Shown here: positions 15,197 to 22,324 of the stretch, piece by piece
Layout: every line of letters begins with the position of its first letter
Position numbering within the stretch: position 1 is the first letter of the stretch
Assembly (NCBI GenBank): GCA_964537075.1
Contig: CAZIBB010000003.1
Span: forward strand, 1 to 39,626
Length of the DNA stretch: 39,626 nt
From: CAYTED01 sp964537075
GTDB taxonomy: Bacteria; Patescibacteriota; Minisyncoccia; Moranbacterales; UBA1568
Direction: 5' to 3'
The notes under the pieces: model-generated
Databases searched by the model: none
The model's input: the letters and a program-made list of their open reading frames with translations, nothing else
Told to the model about the DNA's origin: nothing
Made by a program: the position numbers and the translations under genes

Positions 15197-16936
15197 ATGG
15201 AAAACGATCTCTACAATATCCGTCATTCTCTCGCTCATCTGCTCGCGATGGCCGCATTAGAGTACGACCCAAAGGCACTCCTCTCTGTCGGTCCCGCAAC
15301 CGAGACCGGATTTTATTATGATATCCGATTTTCCGAAGGGCATATGCCAACCCCGGATGATCTGAAGTCGATGGAAAAATCCATGCGAAAATTCGTGAAT
15401 AAGAAGCTCTCTTTCACGAAACGTGTCGCGACGGTGGAAGAGGCGAGACATCTCTTCGCGCTCAATCCCTATAAACTCGCCATCATCGAGGATATAGAGA
15501 AAGGAGGAAATCCCATCACTTTCTATGATACAGATACCTTTACTGATCTCTGTGAGGGCCCACATGTCGGGAATACGGGCGAAATCGACGTGAAATCATT
15601 CACCCTTACCCATCTTGCAGGAGCCTACTTTCGTGGCGATGAGAAGAATCCTATGCTCACCAGAATCTACGGTCTGGCATTCGAAACCGAAGCCGAACTT
15701 GATGCGTATCTCGTACAACAAGAAGAAGCGAAAAAGCGCGATCATCGCAAACTCGGCAAAGAGCTCAATCTCTTTACTCTCTCCTCACTCATTGGATCCG
15801 GGCTGCCGCTCTTGCAGCCAAAGGGCATGCTCATCCGAAAAGCTATCGAAAATTTTCTCTGGGATCTTCACAAAGAAAAAGGTTATGCCCAAGTCTGGAC
15901 ACCTCATATCGCCAAAGAAGAGCTCTACGTCACATCGGGACATGCGGAGAAATTCGGCGATGAGCTTTTCCGCGTCCAAGGAAAAGAAGAAAAATTCATC
16001 ATGAAGCCGATGAATTGCCCGCATCACATGCAAATTTTCGCCGACAATCAATTCTCCTATCGTGATATGCCGGTACGCTATTTCGAGCCAGCCACGGTGT
16101 ATCGTGATGAAAAATCCGGCCAGTTAAGCGGTCTCACGAGAGTCCGTGCTATCACACAAGACGACGGACACCTCTTCTGCCGCACAGCACAAATAAAAGA
16201 AGAGGTTTCTACTATCGTATCTGTCATCAAGGAATTTTATACTGCCTTCAACATGATGGATTCGTATTGGGTTTCGTTTTCCGTGCGAGGAGAAGACACA
16301 TCCAAATACCTCGGTACTGATGAAATCTGGATGACCGCAGAAAACGCTCTCGAAGAAGCCGCGAAAGAAAATGGACTCAATTACAAGCGCACCCCAGGAG
16401 AAGCGGCCTTCTATGGACCGAAACTTGATTTCATGTTCAAAGATGCTATCGGGAGAGAGTGGCAGCTCGCTACGATTCAGTGCGATTTCAATCTTCCGGA
16501 ACGCTTCGATCTCTCCTTCACCAATGAGCAAGGAGAAAAAGAACGCCCGGTCGTCATTCATCGCGCCATCACCGGATCAATTGAGCGCTTCATGGGCATC
16601 ATGATCGAGCACTATGCCGGAGCATTCCCCCTCTGGCTCGCACCGGTGCAGGTGGCCATACTCCCGATCGGTGAGGATATCTACGAATACGCCGAAGAGA
16701 TCAATCTCGCCCTGAAAAAACTCGGCTATCGGACAGAAATGAAAATCAATGAGACTCTTGGCAAACGTATTCGCGAGACCAAGGTAGAGAAAATTCCTTA
16801 CACCCTCGTCCTCGGGAAAAAAGAGCAGGAAGAAAAAACTGCCACACTCGAAAGCTATGCCAAGGGAAAGGTCGGCACATTCTCACTTGAGGAGGTACTG
16901 AACATCTTTGCAGATGATTCCAAGAACAAGCGGTAA
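15197..16936 (+). CDS. thrS: Threonyl-tRNA synthetase lacking the TGS domain
   Basis: ThrRS charges tRNA-Thr; the N2 domain removes mischarged serine. The 579-residue protein begins directly in the N2 editing domain: HSLAHLLA holds the HxxxH pair (His10, His14), and TDLCEGPHVGNTGEI the conserved Cys/His. The N-terminal TGS (N1) domain of the usual 640-residue enzyme is absent. The class II catalytic core has the zinc ligands in MNCPHHM and DDGHLFC, motif 2 FEPATVYRDEKSGQLSGLTRVR and motif 3 AITGSIERFMGIMIEH. The C-terminal anticodon-binding domain is present. No ribosome binding site is evident before the ATG. A strong terminator follows at 17025. Confidence 0.96.
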   Translation: MENDLYNIRHSLAHLLAMAALEYDPKALLSVGPATETGFYYDIRFSEGHMPTPDDLKSMEKSMRKFVNKKLSFTKRVATVEEARHLFALNPYKLAIIEDIEKGGNPITFYDTDTFTDLCEGPHVGNTGEIDVKSFTLTHLAGAYFRGDEKNPMLTRIYGLAFETEAELDAYLVQQEEAKKRDHRKLGKELNLFTLSSLIGSGLPLLQPKGMLIRKAIENFLWDLHKEKGYAQVWTPHIAKEELYVTSGHAEKFGDELFRVQGKEEKFIMKPMNCPHHMQIFADNQFSYRDMPVRYFEPATVYRDEKSGQLSGLTRVRAITQDDGHLFCRTAQIKEEVSTIVSVIKEFYTAFNMMDSYWVSFSVRGEDTSKYLGTDEIWMTAENALEEAAKENGLNYKRTPGEAAFYGPKLDFMFKDAIGREWQLATIQCDFNLPERFDLSFTNEQGEKERPVVIHRAITGSIERFMGIMIEHYAGAFPLWLAPVQVAILPIGEDIYEYAEEINLALKKLGYRTEMKINETLGKRIRETKVEKIPYTLVLGKKEQEEKTATLESYAKGKVGTFSLEEVLNIFADDSKNKR

Positions 16937-16971
16937 ATATAACACTTGCCAAAAAATCTCCCTGGGAGTAT

Positions 16972-17014
16972 AAATGATATTAATCTTGTGTTACCGTCAC
17001 TCGCTCGGTAATAA
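16972..17014. repeat. TTACC-bounded palindrome, copy 2
   Basis: This is the short form of the element at 2431: TTACCG and CGGTAA pair around TCACTCGCT, and the upstream 20 bases also match. A TTGTGT and a TAATAA spaced by 17 bases fall inside it and could act as a weak promoter. Confidence 0.6.
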
Positions 17015-17024
17015 AAAGAATAAT

Positions 17025-17050
17025 GAAAAAACGGGGTAAGCCGTTTTTTC
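17025..17050 (+). terminator. Intrinsic terminator after thrS
   Basis: A perfect 10-bp stem (GAAAAAACGG with CCGTTTTTTC) with a 6-nt loop. The T-run is part of the stem. The symmetry would allow it to work in both directions. Confidence 0.8.
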
Positions 17051-17105
17051 ATCACCGGAGTTCCGGAAACATCCGGGACAAAAAAACATCAAAACAGGAG
17101 GCATC

Positions 17106-17381
17106 ATGCTACAAGCACAGGCGAATGAAAGAAGAATACCGTTAGCTTCATGTCACATAAGGCAGCAGGAAAGGTTATCCTTTTACCTCTGTGTGGATAC
17201 TGGCCCAACAACCCCAACAACGGATTGGAGAAAGAATGGGCTGACTCTGACACCGGAGCGAAGAGACCGCTGCTGCAAAGCGAAATGCCCGGAACGAATT
17301 CATTCGTCCAACGGACGACTGAACGCAAAGAAATTGATTACCCGTGGACATGGAAACGATTTCTGCCTCGGCTGCGGCTGA
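17106..17381 (+). other. Unassigned small transcription unit (short gene or ncRNA)
   Basis: An ATG at 17106 has a strong ribosome binding site (AGGAGG five bases upstream) and opens a 91-codon frame ending 17 bases before an intrinsic terminator. The predicted product is cysteine-rich (7 Cys, ending FCLGCG) and matches no family I know. Its codon use looks unbiased. A second frame from 17150 (96 codons, no ribosome binding site) runs through the terminator and looks equally protein-like, so neither coding reading is convincing. The clean terminator and the isolated position also fit a structured RNA of about 300 nt. No RNase P, tmRNA, 6S or SRP landmarks were found. No promoter is visible between the thrS terminator and this ATG. 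Confidence 0.4.
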
Positions 17382-17398
17382 TCGAACCAAATAATTGG

Positions 17399-17427
17399 AA
17401 ACCCGACCCTTACCGGCCGGGTTTTTT
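17399..17427 (+). terminator. Intrinsic terminator of the 17.1-17.4 kb unit
   Basis: AAACCCG pairs with CGGGTTT, extended by CC/GG past one mismatch, and is followed by a run of six T. The T-run is on the plus strand only, so it belongs to a plus-strand transcript. Confidence 0.85.
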
Positions 17428-17521
17428 ATTTCCTTCGTGATTGTAAAAACATTTAGCACATAACTCACGGCCATTTTTATAGGCTCAACAACATTCGTTT
17501 TCTTCTCATCTGTGTTTCTTG

Positions 17522-18082
17522 TCACTTCTTTCCATCACATATATCACTCCTCCAGAGACCCCGCTCATTTGTTCTCGCATCAGTCTCGGCTTCATGAAAC
17601 GAGTCCTTTTTCGAGATATCCGGCGGATAGGGAGAGACATACGCATATCCTTCACGCACGAGTACCTCATTGACGAATGTTTTGTCTTCAAGAAAAACGA
17701 ATCGCAAGAGCCGCCCGTATTTATCCCGATCCGTTACATCTTTTTCCAAGCGAACCGTTCTCCCTTCCACCAGGTGTTTATTGAACGCCGTCGCCTCCTT
17801 ACCGAAACATTCCACCTTGCGACGCGGATCGACGCTCTCTGGTGTATTGATGCCGATATAACGGACCTTCTCACCACTTTCAAGCTCAATCGTATCCCCA
17901 TCGATAACTCGCGCTACCCGTACCCATTCTTCATCAAGGGAAACTTCTTGTGGCTGTTCACTCTTCCATTTCGGAAATGAAAAATGAAATTCCTCCGGCC
18001 ACAGAAAAACTGTCAGATAGACCGTTCCGACAAGAAAAAAAATAATCACCCCACCAAATATATATGCCGTTCTTTTTTTCAT
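17522..18082 (-). CDS. Membrane-anchored thermonuclease (SNase-like)
   Basis: Staphylococcal-nuclease-like enzymes cut DNA and RNA using calcium. The 186-residue protein has an N-terminal signal or anchor (about 5-29) and an SNase domain from about residue 53. Conserved sites are ARVIDGDTIELESG, VRYIGINTPES with the catalytic Arg, ECFGKEAT with the catalytic Glu, and DKYGRLLRFVF with the second Arg. All catalytic positions look intact. The anchor suggests activity outside the cytoplasmic membrane, where the enzyme could break down nucleic acids for uptake, a plausible need for an organism with reduced biosynthesis (inference). It stands alone between repeats. Confidence 0.92.
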   Translation of the reverse strand: MKKRTAYIFGGVIIFFLVGTVYLTVFLWPEEFHFSFPKWKSEQPQEVSLDEEWVRVARVIDGDTIELESGEKVRYIGINTPESVDPRRKVECFGKEATAFNKHLVEGRTVRLEKDVTDRDKYGRLLRFVFLEDKTFVNEVLVREGYAYVSPYPPDISKKDSFHEAETDARTNERGLWRSDICDGKK

Positions 18083-18110
18083 TGTGTAAAAAATTCTCTC
18101 ATTTTTATGA

Positions 18111-18174
18111 GCGGTCGTTCCGCTGATTCTATCAGCGGCCAGCCTCGACGTCTAGGCGGGTGCGTCCGCTGTTT
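18111..18174 (+). repeat. GCGG-type palindromic element, copy 4 (nested inserts)
   Basis: The left arm GCGGTCGTTCCGC and the right arm GGTGCGTCCGCTGTT are intact but separated by about 35 bases. The insert contains two further palindromes (CCGCTGA with TCAGCGG, and GCCT with AGGC). AT-rich heptamer-like tracts lie on both sides. Confidence 0.7.
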
Positions 18175-18204
18175 CCTCTTATTTTTTTCTATTCTGCATT
18201 TTTC

Positions 18205-18223
18205 ACAACGGTCGTTCCGCTGT
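18205..18223 (+). repeat. GCGG-type palindromic element, copy 5 (single arm)
   Basis: Only the left arm is present (ACGGTCGTTCCGC followed by TGT), about 30 bases after copy 4. It is flanked by TTCTATTCTG-like and ATATTCAATATTCT-like heptamer tracts. The gap 18083-18261 holds only these repeats. Confidence 0.6.
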
Positions 18224-18261
18224 AAAAAATTCTACTATATTCAATATTCTATAGTCTCTTC

Positions 18262-18576
18262 TTATCTTTTCTCCGCCTCTTTCTTCATCACTCGAAGCAT
18301 CGCTTCGAAGTCATCTTCCTCTGCTATATCATTTATCTTCTCATAATGACACTTGACGCACCTATGAACGATTCTGCGACGCGATACCCCCTCCATGACC
18401 TGTACGGGCTCCATGAGACCCTGACACGAGGCTATTCGATCCCCAGGGTATATATCGACGTGTTTGCTCCATAAACACTTCGGACAATGGTTGGTATATC
18501 CATTCCCTTTGACCATGGCACCACACTTCCCGCATGTGAAATCCTCAATTTTCCGAATAAATGTTTCACTTGGCAT
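18262..18576 (-). CDS. RNHCP domain protein
   Basis: This 104-residue protein matches the RNHCP family, named after its RNHCP motif, here in the form TNHCPKCLWSKHVD. Two CxxC pairs (FTCGKCG at 14-17 and HRCVKCHYE near 73) together with HCPKC and the cysteine of IASCQGLM suggest zinc binding. PGDR after the motif is also typical. The family is widespread but its function is not known. The 18576 start (MPSETFIRKIEDF) places the first CxxC where the family has it. Confidence 0.88.
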   Translation of the reverse strand: MPSETFIRKIEDFTCGKCGAMVKGNGYTNHCPKCLWSKHVDIYPGDRIASCQGLMEPVQVMEGVSRRRIVHRCVKCHYEKINDIAEEDDFEAMLRVMKKEAEKR

Positions 18577-18640
18577 ATAACATCAGTATACCGCAAAAAA
18601 CAAAACAACGTCCAAAAAAATGAGCGTTGTCTTTTCCATG

Positions 18641-18712
18641 AGCGGGTAAACGGAATCGAACCGTCATCCTCAGCTTGGAAGGCTGATATAATAACCATTA
18701 TACGATACCCGC
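18641..18712 (-). tRNA. tRNA-Gly (TCC anticodon)
   Basis: Acceptor GCGGGTA with TACCCGC, D stem GTAT with TTAT, anticodon stem TCAGC with GCTGA around CTTCCAA (anticodon TCC), and T stem GACGG with CCGTT around TTCGATT. Discriminator T; no encoded CCA. With the CCC isoacceptor at 13414 it covers glycine codons ending in A and G. Confidence 0.93.
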
Positions 18713-18727
18713 ACCTGTATTTGCATT

Positions 18728-19465
18728 CTATGCCGCCTTCTTCGTACGGAGACCGGTAAATGAATCCATGTGGATACTGCTTTCCGTAACCCCCATGCCG
18801 AGGATGACATTTTTCATGGCCGATGAGAATTCCGGCGACCCGACGATATAATATTTCAACGCCGTCGGCTGTGAAACATATTTTTCAATCATTTCCTTGC
18901 AGATATAGCCGCGCTCCTCGCCGAGCCCGCACACGCCTTCGTCTTGGGTCAGGGTATTCACATAGGTGAAGTGATCCTTCGGCATGGCGCTGAGCTCATC
19001 ATGAAACGCTGCATCTTTGAGAAAACGATTGGAATAGAACAGGAAAAACTTCCGTCCCGAGGAAAGGTGCATCGCCTGGCGCAACATGCTGCGAGCAGGA
19101 GTAATACCCACACCACCGATAAGGAATACCACCGGAGTCGTCTCATCCTCCTCCGAGAGCACGAAAGCCCCGACCGGCTGCATCACCGACACCTCATCAC
19201 CGACGGAGAGCGACCACATGGTTCGCTTGAAGCTACTCTCCCCCGACCGCATCACGAAATGAAGCTCATCCTCATACGGAGCCGATGCGATCGAAAGCGA
19301 TCGGAATTGCCCCTTTCCATCATCTTCAACGGCGAACTCCTTCACCCCGAGAGCGACATACTGCCCCGCCTTGAAAGTGAACCCCTCCGGTTTATTGAAA
19401 ACAAAAAGTCGTGTCTGATCAGCCACATCCTGAATGCTTTTCAAAGTCAAAGTATATTTTTCCAT
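18728..19465 (-). CDS. FAD-dependent oxidoreductase, ferredoxin-NADP reductase type
   Basis: From the start MEKYTLTLKSIQDVA (19465) the protein has 245 residues and both FNR-family domains. The FAD-binding barrel covers about 1-100, with FKAGQYVALG and the flavin-binding FRSLSIASAP (RxxS). The NAD(P)-binding domain covers about 105-245, with VVFLIGGVGITPARSMLRQA and the C-terminal YYIVGSPEFSSAMKNVI and SSIHMDSFTG blocks. No [2Fe-2S] domain is attached. It would move electrons between NAD(P)H and an unknown partner; phenol/benzoate-reductase-like and flavodoxin reductase roles are both possible. Upstream Met codons lie inside the tRNA-Pro gene and are rejected. Confidence 0.88.
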   Translation of the reverse strand: MEKYTLTLKSIQDVADQTRLFVFNKPEGFTFKAGQYVALGVKEFAVEDDGKGQFRSLSIASAPYEDELHFVMRSGESSFKRTMWSLSVGDEVSVMQPVGAFVLSEEDETTPVVFLIGGVGITPARSMLRQAMHLSSGRKFFLFYSNRFLKDAAFHDELSAMPKDHFTYVNTLTQDEGVCGLGEERGYICKEMIEKYVSQPTALKYYIVGSPEFSSAMKNVILGMGVTESSIHMDSFTGLRTKKAA

Positions 19466-19503
19466 TTCTTTTTCTTCAAAAAAACATATTATTTTTCTTG
19501 TTG

Positions 19504-19574
19504 TCGGGGCACTCGGAATCGGACCGAGACTAAATGATCCCAAATCACTCGTACTACCACTATACTATGCCCCG
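19504..19574 (-). tRNA. tRNA-Pro (TGG anticodon) with an unusual T loop
   Basis: Acceptor CGGGGCA with TGCCCCG, D stem GTAT with GTAC, anticodon stem AGTGA with TCATT around TTTGGGA (anticodon TGG), T stem CTCGG with CCGAG. The T loop reads TCCGATT instead of TTCGATT, so position 55, nearly always T (pseudouridine), is C. Discriminator A; no encoded CCA. Confidence 0.9.
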
Positions 19575-19612
19575 AATTGTAAATTTCGCCTCACCTCGTA
19601 AGATAGTCATTG

Positions 19613-19674
19613 TAAACCGGACCAAAATGATCGCTACTCAAGATTCACTCGTACTACCACTATACTATGCCCCG
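19613..19674 (-). pseudogene. Decayed tandem copy of tRNA-Pro
   Basis: The 34 bases at 19645-19678 repeat 19545-19578 exactly, covering the acceptor 5' strand, the D arm and the start of the anticodon stem. Beyond that the copy keeps only fragments (CGGACC and AAATGATC with gaps), and no 3' acceptor strand is found. It lies upstream of the intact gene in transcription direction. Confidence 0.7.
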
Positions 19675-19762
19675 AATTCGATATATAAAGACCCTCCTCA
19701 CTGAATTGACTGCCTTAGAATATCAAGCATTCCAAACGGCGTCAACCGAAAAACTCCTTCAG

Positions 19763-19797
19763 AAAAATTGTATCCCGCCAACAATGGCGGGATACAA
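19763..19797 (-). terminator. Intrinsic terminator of the HU gene
   Basis: A perfect 13-bp stem (TTGTATCCCGCCA with its complement) around a 4-nt loop, followed on the minus strand by five T. It lies 65 bases past the HU stop codon. Confidence 0.9.
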
Positions 19798-19862
19798 CTC
19801 TATCTTTTTGTTTTCCCACGAGGAGTATTTTACTCAGCCGTGAGTCTTTCAGTATCCGCAAA

Positions 19863-20147
19863 TTACTTTACGGCTTCCTTCAAGGTCTTACCTGCGGTGA
19901 ACTTCGGTACGGTCATAGCTGGGATAGTGATAGCAGCCTTGGTCTGAGGGTTGATCCCCTGACGAGCGGCACGATTCGAGACACGGAAGGTTCCGAAGCC
20001 GGTCATCGTCACTTTATTCCCCGAGCTAAGCTCAGCGGTTACGACGTCGATCATCGCTTCGAGTACTGACTCCACGTTCTTCTTGGTGAGGTCGGTCTTT
20101 GCTACGATGGCCTGCACGAGCGCATCCTTGTTTACATTTTTTTCCAT
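19863..20147 (-). CDS. hup: HU family DNA-binding protein
   Basis: HU dimers bend and compact DNA in the nucleoid. From MEKNVNKDALVQAIV the protein has 94 residues, the usual length. Seen are the N-terminal helices (LTKKNVESVLEAMIDVV), the VTMTGFGTFRVSNRAARQGINPQT block with the beta-arm base, and a C-terminal VPKFTAGKTLKEAVK. An AGGTGA lies nine bases upstream of the ATG at 20147; a start 17 codons further up has its AGGAGG too far away. A promoter (TTGCTT-17-TAGAAT) and a strong terminator make this a single-gene unit. Confidence 0.96.
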   Translation of the reverse strand: MEKNVNKDALVQAIVAKTDLTKKNVESVLEAMIDVVTAELSSGNKVTMTGFGTFRVSNRAARQGINPQTKAAITIPAMTVPKFTAGKTLKEAVK

Positions 20148-20228
20148 AGTTGTCACCTGCCTTCCTAGTTTCAATGCGAGCCGGAGGGGCCCTGGCATTT
20201 GATTACTCTTTTTATGCCTCCTGCGCCT

Positions 20229-20257
20229 ATTCTAGACTTTCCCCGCAAACAAAGCAA
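20229..20257 (-). promoter_or_regulatory. Sigma70-type promoter of the HU gene
   Basis: On the minus strand TTGCTT and TAGAAT are separated by 17 bases, about 80 bases upstream of the HU start codon. Confidence 0.65.
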
Positions 20258-20268
20258 ATCATGAGACA

Positions 20269-20408
20269 AATCACCAATCACCAAATTCCAAGATACAAAT
20301 AATAATCAATCACCAATTTTCAAATAAACCAAAAGAAGTTTTTCCCTAAATTGGTCATTGGATTTTGAAAATTATTTGGTTATTGTTACTTGGTTATTGG
20401 GAATTGAA
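20269..20408. repeat. Inverted pair of heptanucleotide tracts, rny/HU gap
   Basis: The left arm consists of AATCACC-like units (AATCACC twice, then AAATTCC and others, 20269-20324). The right arm (20352-20408) consists of TTGGTCA, TTGGATT and GTTATTG-like units, the inverse complement in style. The right arm ends 12 bases before the rny stop codon. The two arms could form a long imperfect hairpin. Confidence 0.75.
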
Positions 20409-20420
20409 TCGCTTCGATTT

Positions 20421-21953
20421 TTATCTTGCGTACTCGATCGCCCGTGTTTCACGGAATACAACGACTTTGATTTCACCAGGATATTTCAGCTCTTCTTCCA
20501 TGCGCTTGGCGATATCCTGGGCGAGTTTAAGCGCTCCGTAGTCATCAATCTTCTCTGGACTGACGAAAATTCGCACCTCACGTCCCGCCTGAATGGCATA
20601 GGATTTCTCCACTTCCGGAAAGGAATTCACCAGAGCTTCAAGCTCCTGCATGCGCTTGATATATTTCTCGGCAGTTTCCTTGCGCGCACCTGGACGAGCC
20701 GCGGAAATAGCGTCAGCCGCCGTCACAATAAACGATTCCAGCGTCGTATGAGGATACTCGTCATGGTGACATTTCATGGCATCGATGACATCCTGCCCAA
20801 TCCCGAATTTCTCGAGGATTCGCATGCCTATTTTCACATGCGTTCCCTCGATTTCATGGTCGACTGCCTTGCCGATATCATGGAATAATCCCGCCTTCTT
20901 CGCCACTGCGACATTTCCTCCGAGCTCCGCTGCCAAGGCTCCGGCGATATAGGAAACTTCAAGCGTATGAATCAAAACATTCTGCTTATAACTATACCGG
21001 TATTGCAAACGTCCGAGAATATACAGGAGCTTTGGATGAATGCCGGTGATGCCAGCCTCATAGGCGGCGGCCTCACCCGCCTCCTTAATCTTTACGTCAA
21101 TTTCTTTCTTCGCCTCTACGACCGCTTCTTCGATACGTGCCGGGTGAATACGCCCGTCACTCATCAATTTTTCCAAGGCAATCCGAGCGACTTCACGACG
21201 CACTGGATCAAACCCGGAAATAACCACGGTTCCAGGCGTGTCATCGACGATGAGTTCCACCCCCGTTTCCTTTTCCAAGGCCCGGATATTTCGTCCCTCT
21301 CTTCCGATGATCTTTCCCTTGATCTCATCATTCGAAATCTGTATCGTCGTCGTGGTAAATTCCGATACATGAGAACGGGAATATTTCTGGATGACCGTTC
21401 CCATAATATCGAGAGCTCGTCGCTCCAATTGTTCATGTCCCTCACGCTCCAACTTGACGATCCTATCGGCCAGGGCGGATTTATTTTCCTCTTCCACGAG
21501 GGTAAAGAGTTCTTTCTTCGCATCATCGACCGACAATCCGGCCACCCGCTGCAACTTCTCTCCTTCTTCCTTCCGCAATCGCTCTATTTCTTCCTGGATT
21601 TTCTTGATATCCTCAGCCCGCTTCAGGAGAAGCTTCTTTTCATTCGCCACCTCCTCATTCATGGCTTCGATCTGCAGCTCGCGCTTCTCGAGACGTCGTG
21701 ACTCACGATTCAGATTCTCTTCGCGCTCCTTCTCTTCCTTCTTCGCGTCTTCCAATATCTGCACCGCCTTATTCTTCGCTTCGAGGGCTATTTCTCTGGC
21801 CTGTGCATCAGCGTCATCGATGATCTTCGTCACTTTCCCCTCAGCGGTAGAAAGCTCCCGCTTGGCCAGGTTTTGACGAATCACATACCCGATAGCGCCT
21901 CCTGCCACAAGCGCGATAATTCCCACCACCAACACAAAAAAACTTGTTTCCAT
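20421..21953 (-). CDS. rny: Ribonuclease Y
   Basis: RNase Y is a membrane-bound endoribonuclease that starts mRNA decay in many bacteria. The start METSFFVLVVGIIALVAGG gives 510 residues, the family length. There is one N-terminal membrane helix, a long charged coiled coil (about 25-195), a KH domain (ISNDEIKGKIIGREGRNIRALEKETG near 215), and an HD domain with LFHDIGKAVDHEIEGTH near 355. The C-terminal FPEVEKSYAIQAGREVRIFV block is conserved. It is read away from gpmI; a 371-bp divergent gap lies upstream. Confidence 0.97.
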   Translation of the reverse strand: METSFFVLVVGIIALVAGGAIGYVIRQNLAKRELSTAEGKVTKIIDDADAQAREIALEAKNKAVQILEDAKKEEKEREENLNRESRRLEKRELQIEAMNEEVANEKKLLLKRAEDIKKIQEEIERLRKEEGEKLQRVAGLSVDDAKKELFTLVEEENKSALADRIVKLEREGHEQLERRALDIMGTVIQKYSRSHVSEFTTTTIQISNDEIKGKIIGREGRNIRALEKETGVELIVDDTPGTVVISGFDPVRREVARIALEKLMSDGRIHPARIEEAVVEAKKEIDVKIKEAGEAAAYEAGITGIHPKLLYILGRLQYRYSYKQNVLIHTLEVSYIAGALAAELGGNVAVAKKAGLFHDIGKAVDHEIEGTHVKIGMRILEKFGIGQDVIDAMKCHHDEYPHTTLESFIVTAADAISAARPGARKETAEKYIKRMQELEALVNSFPEVEKSYAIQAGREVRIFVSPEKIDDYGALKLAQDIAKRMEEELKYPGEIKVVVFRETRAIEYAR

Positions 21954-22264
21954 AGGGTTCAAGCTCTCTTTGACAGACAGCAACGACGATCGCATACGAA
22001 GAATCGCTGAGAAAGCTTCCCTCAGCAGACTCCTTCGGCATTCGATTTTTCAAGAAAAATTATCGTATAGAGAAAGAAACATTCCCCTCCAAAAAGAGGG
22101 AGATTCTGAAAAGCCTTTCTGATAAACGATGAGCGTCAAAATTCTGATACATGAAATCGAGGGAGTATATGCATTGACTCCTAAATTTTTCTGAAATCGG
22201 CAGCTGTCAGCCGAAGAGAGAGATATATTATTTACTCCCCCAAGCATACTCTTTTAATGTGCTT

Positions 22265-22291
22265 TTGTCAAAGCAAAAAAAATGCTAGAAT
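22265..22291 (+). promoter_or_regulatory. Probable extended -10 promoter of gpmI
   Basis: TGCTAGAAT forms an extended -10 box, with TTGTCA 15 bases upstream, a short spacer. The start codon is 33 bases downstream. The rest of the rny-gpmI gap (21954-22264) is AT-rich with a CCTCC...GGAGG-like hairpin near 22086 and no gene. Confidence 0.5.
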
Positions 22292-22324
22292 GCTTTTAAT
22301 GACACCCGCTTCACACAAACAAAC

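Noticed and set aside
13907..15238. Open frame of 443 codons on the minus strand
   Set aside because: It is antisense to the DUF4012 gene and shows no recognisable domain.
17106..17427. RNase P RNA, tmRNA, 6S or SRP RNA
   Set aside because: The conserved landmarks (GAGGAAAGTCC, tRNA-like ends, open bubble, GGAAGCAGCC-type apex) were not found.
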